A stretch of 64,000 bases of DNA from Xiphydria camelus (GCA_963678675.1 OY783191.1:10976115-11040114); one strand, 5' to 3'; counted from the stretch's first letter, positions 20,200-32,724 are shown. A program made the numbers and translations. The notes: generated from the letters alone by a model not told the origin.

Positions 20200-21837
20200 C
20201 CACGCGGCGCATGCGTGCTCGCTCGAAATCATCCCTGAAGAAGAAAGAGGACTCTGAACGAGATCGTTCTGATTGTGAGAAAGATCGAAGTAGTAGTAAG
20301 GAGGAGGACATCGAACATGAAGACCTCAACTGTCTTGAGGCCACTGCTGTGGGAGAGGCCCTCAGAAAGTGGCTGAGGGGCATGGAAGAAGTTAGGAGGA
20401 AGAGCAGTAACCTTAAGGGTACTTTTAAAAAGAAGCTCCAGGTGAACTGCACGACCCGGCATATATAAAAATGAGGAACAACGAGCTCGCCCTCCAACTC
20501 AGAGCGAAGGATAAGGAGATTGAGCGACTGAGGAAGGAGGCCCGGGCTGCTTGTGCTGCTCAAGTCCCCTCGGAGTCGCCTCCCCGAAAGAGGAAATCGG
20601 TTTCGAGTGTCCAGTCCGATTCAGACATGGGAAGTCTTAATCCCCTCCCCATTGAGAAGGCAGCAGACCAGATGGGTCATGCAACAAATAGTGATGTGTC
20701 GAAGGAGAAGGCCTGGACTCCTCCAGCCACCGAGGCCCCAGCCCCCTCAAAGAAGGTCCCCCTCTACCACCTGGGAGGGATCAAATTACTCCTGCTGAAC
20801 GCCTCACTACCGCGTGTGCTGGCGGTATAAGGCAAATCGGAAAAATTGATCAGTGGACTGAGTCTCTCCAGGCTCTCCGCGCAGAGATCATAGCGAGTAC
20901 TAGAGCTGCCCCCCCCCCCTCTTTCCGGCTATGGATAACGGACAAGTACCTGGTAGTAGCCGCGAGGGACCCTCAATCCTTGAGGACGAGATCCTTGCTA
21001 CGCCAATGGACCTGGGCCCAGAATCCTTCCCACCGCTTGCGCGTCGCACGGTTGGTGAGGATACCTGGGCAGATGTGGTCTCCCCCCGACGGAAAAGAAA
21101 AAAAGCTGTGGTGGCGAAAGGCCCTACCAGAGAGCCTGAAGCACCCAAGGCTAAGGCCAAAAAAGCAGGAAACAGAAAGACTGGTAAACCAGCCGTTAGG
21201 ACTGGTATCCCTAAGTCAGCCGCAGTGACACTGACAGGGATTGGAGAGAACTTTTCGTACGAAAAGGCGATAACTGAAGCGAGATAAGAAATCTCCCTAG
21301 AGAAGGTCAGTATAGACAACTCAAAATCCGCAAGGCTATGACGGGGGCAATGCTTCTCACCATCAAAGGTGACCAGGCCCAGGAGAAGGCCAATCGGCTC
21401 GCAGCTTGCCTTGGAGCTCTCTTCAAGGGCAGGACCAAGGTTGCTGCGCCAGTTAAAACGGCGGAAGTACGAGTCATTGAACTTGATGACTCCACAACTA
21501 CGGAGGACATTGTAACATCGGTCGCCAACATAGGAGGCTGTACCCCTGAGGAAGTATCTGTTGGAGCAATCAGAGGAATGAGGCGTGGGCTGAAAATGTC
21601 CTGGGCTAAACTACCGGTGACTGCTGCCGTTAAAGCTGCGTCCATCGGGAAGATGAGGGTTGGCTGGACCGTTGCCAGGATGGAACTACTGAAAGCAAAG
21701 GCGCTTCAGTGTTACAAATGCTGGCGGTTCGGCCACGTTCGGGTGGCCTGCCCGAATACAGAGGACAGAAGCAGCGCGTGTTTCAACTGTGGTGCATCTA
21801 GCCACACCGCGGCTGCCTGCCTTGCAGAGGCAAAATG

Positions 21838-21892
<55 letters not shown>
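20200..21892 (+). pseudogene. R1-clade non-LTR gag (ORF1), left arm, truncated at the axis
   Basis: Successive frames encode a Lys/Glu/Ser-rich N-terminus, a coiled-coil-like LALQLRAKDKEIERLRKEAR, a basic linker (SPRRKRKKA), then ENFSYEKAITEAR, an RRM-like middle, and two zinc knuckles: CYKCWRFGHVRVAC and CFNCGASSHTAAAC. This is the usual R1/TRAS-type gag order. At least four frame breaks (near 20468, 20800, 20900 and 21285) make it a pseudogene. The third knuckle (KCVLC expected) is cut by the CT repeat next to the gap, so no ORF2 of this element is present. Confidence 0.82.
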
Positions 21893-22092
21893 NNNNNNNN
21901 NNNNNNNNNNNNNNNNNNNNNNNNNNNNNNNNNNNNNNNNNNNNNNNNNNNNNNNNNNNNNNNNNNNNNNNNNNNNNNNNNNNNNNNNNNNNNNNNNNNN
22001 NNNNNNNNNNNNNNNNNNNNNNNNNNNNNNNNNNNNNNNNNNNNNNNNNNNNNNNNNNNNNNNNNNNNNNNNNNNNNNNNNNNNNNNNNNNN

Positions 22093-22185
<93 letters not shown>

Positions 22186-22187
22186 AG
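21841..22187. repeat. CT/GA microsatellite flanking the gap
   Basis: About 50 bases of CT dinucleotide repeat precede the gap and about 95 bases of slightly interrupted GA repeat follow it. On both sides the repeat begins right after the third cysteine of the gag zinc-knuckle region (TGTGTACTC...), so it interrupts the gag reading frame at the same codon in each arm. GA/CT tracts are known trouble spots for long-read assembly. Confidence 0.95.
21893..22092. other. Assembly gap of exactly 200 N
   Basis: The run of N is exactly 200 long, a round size typical of a scaffolding join of unknown true length. It is flanked by CT on the left and GA on the right, and sits on the symmetry axis of the giant inverted repeat. 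The sequence at the axis is therefore unknown, and the join itself is not directly supported by bases. Confidence 0.98.
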
Positions 22188-23833
22188 TACACATTTTGCC
22201 TCTGCAAGGCAGGCAGCCCGCGGTGTGGCTAGATGCACCACAGTTGAAACACGCGCTGCTTCTGTCCTCTGTATTTCGGGCAGGCCACCCGAACATGGCC
22301 GAACCGCCAGCATTTGTAACACTGAAGCGCCTTTGCTTTCAGTAGTTCCACCCTGGCAACGGTCCAGCCAACCCTCATCTTCCCGATGGACGCAGCTTTA
22401 ACGGCAGCAGTCACCGGTAGTTTAGCCCAGGACATTTTCAGCCCACGCCCTCATTCCTCTGATTGCTCCAACAGATACTTCCTCAGGGGTACAGCCTCCT
22501 ATGTTGGCGACCGATGTTGCAATGTCCTCCGTAGTTGTGGAGTCATCAAGTTCAATGACTCGTACTTCCGCCGTTTTAACTGGCGCAGCAACCTTGGTCC
22601 TGCCCTTGAAGAGAGCTCCAAGGCGAGCTGCGAGCCGATTGGCCTTCTCCTGGGCCTGGTCACCTTTGATGGTGAGAAGCATTGCCCCCGTCATAGCCTT
22701 GCGGATTTTGAGTTGTCTATACTGACCTTCTCTAGGGAGATTTCTTGTCTCGCTTCAGTTATCGCCTTTTCGTAGGAAAAGTTCTCTCCAATCCCTGTCA
22801 GTGTCACTGCGGCTGACTTAGGGATACCAGTCCTAACGGCTGGTTTACCTTCTTTCTGTTTCCTGCTTTTTTGGCCTTAGCCTTGGGTGCTTCAGGCTCT
22901 CTGGTAGGGCCTTTCGCCACCACAGCTTTTTTCCTTTACCGTCGGGGGGAGACCACATCTGCCCAGGTATCCTCACCAACCGTGCGACGCGCAAGCGGTG
23001 GGAAGGATTCTGGGCCCAGGTCCATTGGCGTAGCAAGGATCTCGTCCTCAAGGATTGAGGGTCCCTCGCGGCTACTACCAGGTACCTGTCCGTTATCCAT
23101 AGCCGGAAAGAGGGGGGGGGGGGGCAGCTCTAGTACTCGCTATGATCTCTGCGCGGAGAGCCTGGAGAGACTCAGTCCACTGATCAATTTTTCCGATTTG
23201 CCTTATACCGCCAGCACACGCGGTAGTGAGGCATTCAGCAGGAGTAATTTGATCCCTCCCAGGTGGTAGAGGGGGACCTTCTTTGAGGGGGCTGGGGCCT
23301 CGGTGGCTGGAGGAGTCCAGGCCTTCTCCTTCGACACATCACTATTTGTTGCATGACCCATCTGGTCTGCTGCCTTCTCAATGGGGAGGGGATTAAGACT
23401 TCCCATGTCTGAATCGGACTGGACACTCGAAACCGATTTCCTCTTTCGGGGAGGCGACTCCGAGGGGACTTGAGCAGCACAAGCAGCCCGGGCCTCCTTC
23501 CTCAGTCGCTCAATCTCCTTATCCTTCGCTCTGAGCTGGAGGGCGAGCTCGTTGTTCCTCATTTTTATATATGCCGGGTCGTGCAGTTCACCTGGAGCTT
23601 CTTTTTAAAAGTACCCTTAAGGTTACTGCTCTTCCTCCTAACTTCTTCCATGCCCCTCAGCCACTTTCTGAGGGCCTCTCCCACAGCAGTGGCCTCAAGA
23701 CAGTTGAGGTCTTCATGTTCGATGTCCTCCTCCTTACTACTACTTCGATCTTTCTCACAATCAGAACGATCTCGTTCAGAGTCCTCTTTCTTCTTCAGGG
23801 ATGATTTCGAGCGAGCACGCATGCGCCGCGTGG
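22188..23833 (-). pseudogene. R1-clade gag, right arm
   Basis: This is the inverted twin of 20200-21892, read on the minus strand away from the axis toward higher coordinates for its N-terminus. Zinc knuckle CYKCWRFGHVRVAC is visible at about 22300. Relative to the left arm it has extra single bases near 22275 and 22450, which shift the frame inside the knuckle region and before it. Such small indels show the two arms are not identical copies of one sequence. Confidence 0.8.
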
Positions 23834-25342
23834 GCGCCTTCGCACAGTGCGGCGACCAATGGAAAAAACCCAAAAAATCAAGTTGTACAAAAACGGTTCT
23901 AAAACACACGTAGGTCAAAAGAAATAGTCCCCAAACAAGAAACTAAAACTTGTTTACGAAAAATTCCACCAGCATCTGTGCAGCACCGCTCCGAATATCA
24001 GCTTGTTTGCGCAGTCTACGTGACGCACAGAATAGGTTTGCGACGTGGAGATTTCGATTTCATGCAAAATGTGAATTTGCCCTAAAAACATCGGTTTTTT
24101 GGCGTCGATCTTGTTCACTAGGGTTAATACTATGTTTTCGACCTATTACTTGTTACTCTTATCGGTTGTTATTGTTTTAATCGCTCTTTTGAGTGAGGTC
24201 CCATTTTACTCTAACTCTGTGAAAGTTGTTTATCTTCAGAAGATTTTTCTAACAAGTGTCGCGTGGTGTCGAGCAAATTGTTATTGCAACGTACGGAGTA
24301 TAATATCCTTTATTAGCCTATTTAAAATTTAGCTGCCAGTACCTGCCACCTTTTGATATAGAGCATTTTTTATTCCTTGCCGCGTGCCTCTATCGAGGCT
24401 CGTACTATTCGGTAATAAAATCGCGGCTTTGAATTCGAATTCCTACGTACCGTTTTAAGATTTTACACGCTTTCTCGTATTTCTCATCATTTCTCCAAGA
24501 TATGTGCATAAGTTTATTGTTTAAACAAATTATCAATTCGCTTTCTACGGTAAAATTAATATAATTTAAAGTTTGACCCCCTTTGAAACCCCAATATTTT
24601 TTCTATTCCATCGTATCTCTTATTATTTCGAGATATTTGCATAAGTTTATTATTTAAACAAATTATTGTTCAGCTTTATTTGTTAATGTGGTTACTGCTA
24701 AAAGTTGAACATCTTCCTCCCCCGAGGGCCGAACATTTTCTCCGTTTTGTGGCATTTCTTACAGTTTCGAAATATTTGCAAAAGTTTATTGTCCAAATAA
24801 ATTTTAAAATAATTTGTCGACAAATTGAAATCATGAAATATTTTGAAATATCAATTGGACAATTATCTGAGGAAGCTCTCGAAGCTACGCATAAAGTTTT
24901 TCGACGCACTAGATTAAATCACGCTAGAAAGTCCTCAAGATTAAATAATTGTCAAGACGTAATAAACAACCTATTGTTGATGTCTGACCCTTGTATTTCC
25001 ATGAACAGGAAAATTGTACGCAGACGAACAAAAGTGTTCGATGATGATATTGAAAGCTACCTTCTTTGTAGTGAAAATTCATGCGATTGATGACTCAGAA
25101 TATTTACTGCTAAATGTTCATAAAAATTAATTTTTTATTAATTGTAAGTATATATCTTGCGCAGAAATGCAATATTTAGTTCAAAAAAATATTCTTTTAG
25201 TTGAGTGTCATATTGGTAATAACGCAACCTGAAAAGTTTAAACAATGTGATATTATTTTACTTATTTGACGAAATATATTTCAATATACAATTAAATTAA
25301 AATTAAACAAAATTCTATCACTAAAACTTCATTATAGTTGAA
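23834..25342. mobile_element. 1.5-kb segment inserted in the gag (right arm)
   Basis: Mirror of 18691-20199, with the same protein fragment now on the + strand (24680-25090). The insertion therefore predates the separation of the arms. Confidence 0.4.
24680..25090 (+). pseudogene. Transposon-derived protein fragment (IGQLSEEALEA type), right arm
   Basis: Translated sequence identical to the left-arm fragment at 18943-19353. Function unknown; see that entry for the recognised block. Confidence 0.5.
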
Positions 25343-25696
25343 TTTTGAGTTTTTTCCCTATTTCCCATTGACTCGACGCACTGTGCTTCGGTGGAGCCAC
25401 CTTCCCTTCCTTATTATCAGAAGAGTTCTCGGGCGTTTCATTTTTTTCCCAGCCCGTCTAATCCTCCTTTCCCTCTTAACGCTCGTCTGCTGGGCGGAGA
25501 GGAGTGGCGAGTCCACAGCGGTCATTTCAGCCATCTCAGCCTCTACATTAAGGGAAGAACCCTCTGCACCCTCTATACAGGGTGACGTCCTCATCGGAGA
25601 GGATCTGGCTGAAAGCTCCATCCTGGCTCTCTCTTCTAGGCTGGCCATGCAATCCTCATCAGGTTCTACATTACTGTCAGCCGTTGCGCTGATCAT
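25343..25696 (-). pseudogene. Probable R1-type gag N-terminal fragment (right arm)
   Basis: Mirror of 18337-18690 with one visible residue difference (S for I near the start). It has the same acidic and serine-rich composition and ends in the same basic block. Confidence 0.45.
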
Positions 25697-25760
25697 ATCA
25701 GCGGGACCTGTTTCAAAGCCGGAGGCAGCACTGTCCGAGCCTTCCCAACTAGCAAAATAG

Positions 25761-26449
25761 ACCTCTAAAAGAACGATATGATTTCATAACTATTGTATAG
25801 CGCCGCTTGAAGAACAACTTTATTTTTTAAAGCGTCTCAATAAGACAATTTTGTCGTAAAATAGAGGGGTCTCTGTAATGCTGTTGTATAGACGTTCTTA
25901 CAACTCATATTATAGGACAAAGAAATACTGTAAGTCTACAAATTTTGTAACAATTGCTTAACATCTTATATAATTCTTATAAAATTATTTTAAAAGAATC
26001 TTATACAAATTGTAATACAGCTGAAGAGCTATTGTATTAGCGACGTTAAAAGTTAGTTGTAATGGAAGTTGTATAAACAGTTGTATTGAGGTTCCTTAAG
26101 AAAATTAATAAGACTGTTACTTTACGCAGAAGTAAACACATTACACAATAAGTATGAAAGGATTTTATAATCATCGTATAACTAGAACAGTGTACTCTCT
26201 TATGAAGAGCTTATAGAATAAAAATGTAGTTTCCAGGAATAAAGTTATCTAAAGTTCTGCGTTATAAAATCTGTTTATACATACATAACCTAATAATACT
26301 AGAATAGATTAAGTTGTATATGCTCCACACGGCCTCAACGAAAAGTCTTCAAAAATCGGTCCGAAATGGAACGTGTTAACGACGTGCAAACACTTCGTAA
26401 ATTTATCGTGAATGCACTGTCTTCATACAATTTTTAAATTAAAAAAATA
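25761..26449. other. AT-rich non-coding stretch with deletion junction
   Basis: It mirrors the sequence to about 17592 and then jumps to LINE sequence equivalent to 16569. The junction is at about 26440-26450, within AAAATAGTGGTCCACG. About 1014 bases present in the left arm are missing here. No gene is seen. Confidence 0.75.
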
Positions 26450-26728
26450 GTGGTCCACGTCGAGGATGAGGAACTGACATCCTCGGAGGCTATACTGTTT
26501 CTGGTGAAACAGAATACAGGATTGGCCAGGGAGGACTGGACGATTGACAAGAGCAGTGAAAGTAAGGGAGCTACTAGCACCCACCTTTCGGCACTTGTCA
26601 ATGACAAAGCGTTGCGGTGCCTAGAAGCCTGCAACTTCAAACCTCACTGTGGGACTCAAAGAGCGACTGTAAAGTTGCTTGAGAAGAACCGAGGTGGGGA
26701 TAAAGAGGCAACTGAGGCGGGCAAGTGA
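26450..26728 (+). pseudogene. Truncated non-LTR ORF1, right arm
   Basis: Only the C-terminal 92 codons remain (VEDEELTSSEAILFL to the stop). They match the left-arm ORF1 with one visible substitution (K for E in TIDESS). The start is an artefact of the deletion junction. Confidence 0.8.
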
Positions 26729-26736
26729 ACCTTGAT

Positions 26737-29700
26737 ATGGTTCATTTGTCGCTCAATTTTGGGCAGATTAACTTGCATCATAGCAAGAGCGCCTCGGCCA
26801 TATTGGTCAAGGAGCTAGCTAAGATGCACACAGGCATAGCACTAATACAGGAACCTTGGTTAATAGATGGTGCTATAAAGGGGCTCGGGGGGAAGCGGGA
26901 GATTACTTTACGCGAACTCTGAGCAAAAGATCAGAGCCTGCATTCTTGTAAAGGGAGTACAGGCTGTTTTCATTCCACAACTGAGCTGCGGAGACCTGGC
27001 GGTGGCTAGGGTGATCCTAGCAGACGGGAGTGGAGGTAAACAAGAGCTTATCATAGGGTCAGCTTATCTGCCATATGATTCAAGGGAACCCCCACCTACA
27101 AGGGAATTTAAACACCTTGTAGAGGAGGTGAGGAAAAGGAAGGGTAGACTCCTGGTGGGGTGCGATGCGAACTCACATCATGTGGGATGGGGGAGCACTG
27201 ACACCAATGCCAGGGGAGAAACCCTGTACGAATACATCCTGGCTTCAGATCTGTTGATACTGAACAGGGGAAAGGAACCTACCTTCATGGATCGTAGAAG
27301 ACATGAAGTGTTAGACATCACCGTATGCACCGTGGGAGGATTGGACTGGGTTGGAGACTGGAGGGTGTCTAAAGAACCTTCAGGATCTGGTCACAGCCAA
27401 ATACTCTTCACGGTGAGAGGGTATCGGGAGGGAACTAAAAGGAACCCGAAAAAGACAGACTGGGATGGGTACGTGGAGGAACTCAAGCAAAGGATCCGAG
27501 ATGTACCTGTCCGGTTCTGTAATAAGAAACAGCTCGAAGTGACGGCCGAGCGCTTCGCCGAGGCGCTGAGACTGTCATACGAAGCGAGTAGCACTGTATA
27601 TATCCCCAAGGGAACCAGGAAGGTCAATTGGTGGAATAATAAGCTGGCTGCAATAAGGAGGCTGCTGAGGAAAGCTTGGAACAAGGTTCGGAATGCCAGA
27701 GACCTGTCCAATAAAAGAAAAGCTCTGGAGGAGAGAAGATCCCTTCAGAGGAAATATAACAGAGAACTAGCATATGCTAAGAAAATAGGCTGGAGAGACT
27801 TCAGCAGTAGTATTGAGGAATGCGCTGAGGCCTCCAGACTAGTTAAAGTACTAGGAGGGAAAAACAACGCCAGGGTGGGTTGTTTAATCAAACTAAATGG
27901 CGAATACGCCTGGAGCACGGAGGAAATTCTGGAGCTCCTAATAGAAGAACATTTTCCGGGTTTTGAGAAAACGGAAGAACGAAAGCGAGAGGACAGGGTT
28001 GTGCATAAAGCACACAACTGGACTCTTGCTGCTAAAATTGTATACCCTCAGGCGGTTGAATGGGCTGTCAGCACATTCAAACCACTGAAGTCACCAGGAC
28101 CAGATGGCATATTGGCATTTATCCCTTGATGCTTCAAAGGGGTTTAGATGTCATAATTGGACCACTAACCAAACTGCTCAGAGCTACTGCTGCTGCTCTG
28201 TCGCTCTGGGATCAGTCCCAAGGGTCTGGGGAGAAGCAAGGATCGCCTTCATTCCAAAATCCGGAAAAAACGGCTGCATTAAGCCGACGGACTTCAGACC
28301 CATAAGTCTAACTTCCTTTGTGTTGAAAACCTTGGAAAGGCTTGTGGATAGACATATCAAAAGTACATACCTGGTGGAACGACCTCTATCCCCTGCACAG
28401 TATGCCTACAGGGAGGGCAGATCTACCGAGACTGCTCTACATCACCTCGTGGCAAAGGTGGAGGAGCAGATAGAGGGAGGAGGCTATGCTATGGCACTTT
28501 TCACAGACATTGAAGGGGCGTTTGATCGCACCGGTTACAAGGTGATAACTGAGGTCATGTCTAGAAGGGGGTTACCAGAAACCCTTATAGACTGGACTCA
28601 AAGTATGCTGGCGAACAGGTTGGTTATCGCCAAGGAAAAGAATACAGAGGTAAGGGGGCGACCACTGGGAGGATGTCCGCAGGGAGGGGTTTTATCACCT
28701 CTACTGTGGTGTCTTGTGGTGAATGAACTCTTAGAACTACTAAGAGGAGAGGGATTCCTGGTCTACGGCTATGCAGATGATGCTGCGGTCGTGGTCAGGG
28801 GTAACTTTCTAAGTGTATTAAGGGACAGGATGAGCTGTGCCGTGAGTATAGTGGATGGATGGTGTAAAAAGACAAATCTCTCGGTGAACCCGGAGAAAAT
28901 GTCTGCCATGATATTCACTAGAAAATACAAAGTGGAGTACCCTAGACCATTAAGGTTTAGGGGGACAGACATCGAGTATGTTAAATCACAGAAATACTTA
29001 GGGGTCGTTTTAGACACTAAGTTGCACTGGAAGATACATATCACGGGCCAGATTGCGAAGGTATATGCCTCGCTATGGGCGTGCAGAAGAGCGATGGGCA
29101 AAAACTGGGGCTTTAGTCCCAAGGTTTGTCTATGGCTATATAAAATGGTATTATTGCCAAGATTACTGTATGCGGCAGTGGTTTGGTGGCCGAGGGTTGG
29201 GAGGATCGAATCAAGAAACCGGTTGAAGGCCCTCCAGGGCGTGTTCCTGAGGTCTGCAACAGGGGCGATGAGAACCACACCAACCGAGGCCCTGGAGGTG
29301 GCACTGGACGTGCTACCTCTAGATCTTTTAGTAAAAGAAAGAGCGGAACTCTCGGCATACAGAATGAACTGCCTTGGTGAATGGACCAGGGCAAGAGCAG
29401 CACACGCCAGATTAGGCATACTTGACCAAGGATCTTTGACCTTGAGCCAAGATGAAACAACCAGGAGATATCAGATAAGGATGACCTTTAAAGTTTACTT
29501 GCTTGAAAGAAATCTCTGGGAAATGACCAGGAGGACTCCGGGTCTTACGGTTAAGCACTGGTATACCGATGGGTCGGGGTACGAGGGTCGCTTTGGGGCG
29601 GGAGTCTTTGGTCCTCAAGAAGACATCAGGGTAAGCATTGCCCTGGGTAATAAGGCTACAGGGTTTCAGGCAGAAGTTTTAGCAATAAGACGCTGCTTAG

Positions 29701-30377
29701 AACTGCTCACAGAGCAGCGTACTGTAAACAAATATATTTATATTTGGTCAGACAGTCAGGCTGCTATAAAGGCACTTCATAAGGCCAGCACAGATTCTCG
29801 GACTGTGTGGGATACTATGGAAGTGCTGGAGACACTAGGAAGAACCAACAAGATTACTCTTGCATGGGTCCCTGGACACACGGGAGTCCATGGTAATGAG
29901 ATGGCGGACGAGCTGGCAAAAGAGGGTACTAGAAAGGAGAACCTCGTGCCGGTGGGAGTACCCTTTGCTGTGGGCAGGCAAGAAATTAAAAGGAAATTCC
30001 ACAGGGATCATCTTTACCGGTGGACTAATCTAGAAACGTGCAGACAGGCGAGGAATTTAATGCCCCGCCTGGCACAGAAGAGAGCCAGGTCACTGATGAA
30101 CATGAACAGAGTGAGTCTGAGCACCACGATCAGGCTACTAACTGGTCACGGAAGATTCAACTCTCACTGCAGGAACCTGGGTCTTTCAGACACATATAGA
30201 TGCCGGTACTGCGAAAAGGAGAGGGAAGATGCCCAACACCTGCTGCTGGACTGTCCAGCACTGGGGGTTCTTAGACACCGCCTGATAGGCGAGGCGTTTC
30301 CTAGCCTGGAAAGGGTTAGAGAGATGGGAGTTGAAGAGATATGCAGACTGGCCAGAAAGGCCAGGATGCAGATCTAA
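26737..30377 (+). pseudogene. Non-LTR ORF2: endonuclease, RT and RNase H (right arm)
   Basis: The better-preserved copy. Endonuclease motifs (IQEPW, GCDANSHHVGWGS, VLDITVCT) lie in two frames joined at a G run near 26890. RT starts with KSPGPDG at about 28090, where frames change near 28110 and again near 28200, and then runs open for 757 codons through FRPISLTSF, PLGGCPQGGVLSPLLWCLV and YGYADDAAVVV to RNase H (YTDGSGYEG, E in GFQAEVLAIRRCLE, DSQAA, GHTGVHGNEMADE) and a CRYCEKE..H..C motif. All catalytic residues are visible, but the three frame changes, shared with the left arm, break the ORF. Confidence 0.9.
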
Positions 30378-30487
30378 AATATACTCCCCAAACATAGCGG
30401 GGCTACAATAAAACAATCATGTTTTCGGTAGCATTCAGGGACGTTCGCGTCCCGACCGCTTACTATTATTATTATTATATTATTAAT

Positions 30488-31054
30488 GGGAAGAACGTTC
30501 GAGAGCAGTCACTGCCATGTCCGGTTTCTATATATAACTGGAGTCGACCGACACCACTTGAAGGCCAAGCGAACGTTGAGACGCAGTGTGACGTGCGGTG
30601 ACTCAGAGTGAGGTGAACAGCGTGGGTGAAGTGAGCTGCGTACCCTGGGTGGTGCGAAAGAAGACTGCGCCGGTCGCTTATACAGGCAAACCTGAGTGTA
30701 CATGTGACCACATGTAAACTCAGGTTTGTCTGTATAAGTAACCTGCGCAGGCAGACCTCTCCGGTGCAATGCTTCAAAGCCGATCGGAACCGAGGAAACT
30801 CAAGTGGTCGGTCCTGGTCCCGGCCAGGAATCTCGAACTTTTTCGGACCTAATTTATGGCTCAAAGGGTCCCGAGGAGTGTCGCATTTCTCCAACACACT
30901 GGTCTACGGCCCAAATGCGAGGAGGGTTTATCCGCTCATTGTTCTTCAATAGAATAGCAGTCCTAAATTAGTTTGGATATTCGATTTTTACCGCTATAAA
31001 ATGTAGTAACCCTTGAAGGTTAAACGGGCTTTAGATCAACTCTAGTTGCACATA
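30488..31054. other. Non-coding flank with hairpin at 30667-30748
   Basis: Mirror of 11965-12535, including the 82-bp hairpin. There is no gene. Confidence 0.6.
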
Positions 31055-32082
31055 CACTGTAAAAAATCGGGAGAGAATCTGGAGTGAATTTTCACTCCCA
31101 TCACTCGAAATTTCAGAGTGACAAAAAGAAGAACTCCGCGGACGGAGTGTACATGGAGTTTTTTTTCAGCGGATTGATTGCGGAGTGATTTCGCATCAAT
31201 TTTGGAGTGAATATAGATTTAATTCACAAAAATTCACATTATCAATTAAATACAATAAAATTCACAAAAACATTTAAATACAATACTTAACCTTGAAATA
31301 AATTTGTATTTGACAAAAAAATTCTTTTCTGGAAAATTGCAAATAATAACAGTAATAAATTAAAATTCACTATGTTACATAGTTGAAAAATTAAAGTATC
31401 ACATACACATGGTATCAATAACTAATTGATCATTTAACATACCTATAGACACTAATCTCGAGTTAGTAACGATAAATTATTAGGCTTATCAATTTCAAAA
31501 ATAAAACTCTTTATTTTCAATGACAAGAAATTCATTGAACTCAAAACTGTCGTATGATTCACATTAATCTTGAAAACGGTCATGCAAATAATATTTTTAC
31601 GAGTAATATTTTTATGAAATAATAGTAATAATAATAGTAATAATAATACTGTAATATTTTTAAAATATTATTATTAGTACTAAAGTAATAATGAAAATAA
31701 TAATAATTTAATTGTATTATTTGTATTATAATTTAATATTTTGTGAACGATTCCTATCTGAATTTCATCCGCGAAGTTAATTTTATAAATAATTTAAATA
31801 AAATCTTTTTCGGAGTGAATTTCACTCCGGACGGGATTAAAGTAATTAAAAATCATCCACTCCGCATTCACTCCGCAAATCACTCAGCATTTAACTACCG
31901 ATTTTTTTTTAATGTTTAGTTTTGCGTACACTGTAAAAAATCTGGAGTTAAATGCGGAATGATTTGCGGAGTGAATGCGGAGTGGATGATTTTTAATTAA
32001 TTTAATCCCGTCCGGAGTGAAATTCACTCCGAAAAGAATTTTATTTAAATTGTTTATAAAATTAACTCCGCGGGCGAAATAG
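31055..32082. mobile_element. ACTCCG-rich element, right arm
   Basis: It starts CACTGTAAAAAATCGGGAG at 31055 and contains a second CACTGTAAAAAAT start at about 31930. It has one copy of the ~124-bp unit where the left arm has two. ATT-rich low complexity occupies 31610-31740. It is non-coding. Confidence 0.6.
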
Positions 32083-32286
32083 CAAAATATGTAGTTAGCA
32101 AAATGAAAGTAAATTAAATTATCTATAAAAAATGCTGTATGTGTTTTTCCGTGCGACCATCTGGTTCGAAGTTATATGGACATCAAAAGCTTGCTATATT
32201 ATTGGCAATCGACATTGGATGCTCGCCATCTGGTGGCGGATCCCCCCAATCATTATTAAAACGCTATGTACAAAGTACGGACAGCT

Positions 32287-32466
32287 GGGGCCCCTTTCTC
32301 GAACTCGCTCGTATCTTTGCGTGCACGCGTCTTAGCGAATAGACCAGTCAGGATCAAGTATTCCGTTGTCCGTATTCCCACCACAACGGAATACTTGACC
32401 CTGATTGGTCTATTCGCTAAGGTGCGTACACGCAAAGATACGAGTGAGTTCGAGAAAGGGGCCCCT
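32287..32466. repeat. 180-bp nested foldback
   Basis: Two arms of about 84 bp, beginning GGGGCCCCTTTCTCGAACTC and ending in the inverse, flank a short loop near 32370-32382. Mismatches are few. It is non-coding and lies within the THAP element. Confidence 0.8.
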
Positions 32467-32570
32467 GATCGTGTTTAGTGAATGAAATTTACGTGAGAAT
32501 TTATAAAATTTAAAGAATATAATGAGTGATGTAAGCTTCGTAGAACGAATAAAAAAAATATTTAAAGTCT

Positions 32571-32724
32571 TGTGCAGTTAGTTGCTGCGAAAGTAATACG
32601 AAAAAACATTTATCCTTGTGTTTTCACGGTTTTCCAAAACCAAATGAACGCGTAGTATACATTTAAAAACTGTTTGGAAAATTAGAAAAAATAGATAAAT
32701 TGAAGGCATGGCAACATGCTACAA
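32571..32724 (+). pseudogene. THAP zinc-finger remnant
   Basis: One frame reads CAVSCCESNTKKHLSLCFHG, then FPKPNERVVYI, a stop, and KLFGKLEKIDKLKAWQHATK. The C-x3-C spacing, the SN-x-KK block and the H-x-FPK motif are those of a THAP domain, a DNA-binding domain used by P-type and several other transposases. One internal stop and no following catalytic domain make it a remnant. Confidence 0.65.

Larger units (their letters stand above)
26450..30487 (+). mobile_element. I-group non-LTR retrotransposon, right-arm copy, 5' end lost
   Basis: The copy keeps the last third of ORF1, all of ORF2 and the 3' UTR, and ends in an ATT-type tail at 30463-30487. The missing 1014 bases include the 5' UTR, most of ORF1 and about 160 bases of upstream flank, so the loss is a deletion after insertion and not a normal 5'-truncated insertion. 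Confidence 0.88.

Noticed and set aside
21338..22401. Long open frames through the CT/GA repeat and the N gap (Leu-Ser or Arg-Glu repeats)
   Set aside because: They are products of dinucleotide repeat translation and N padding, not proteins. Only the gag part before 21840 is real.
31055..32082. Assigning the ACTCCG element firmly to CACTA because of its CACTG start
   Set aside because: No transposase, no clear paired TIRs and no target duplication could be established, so the class is left open.
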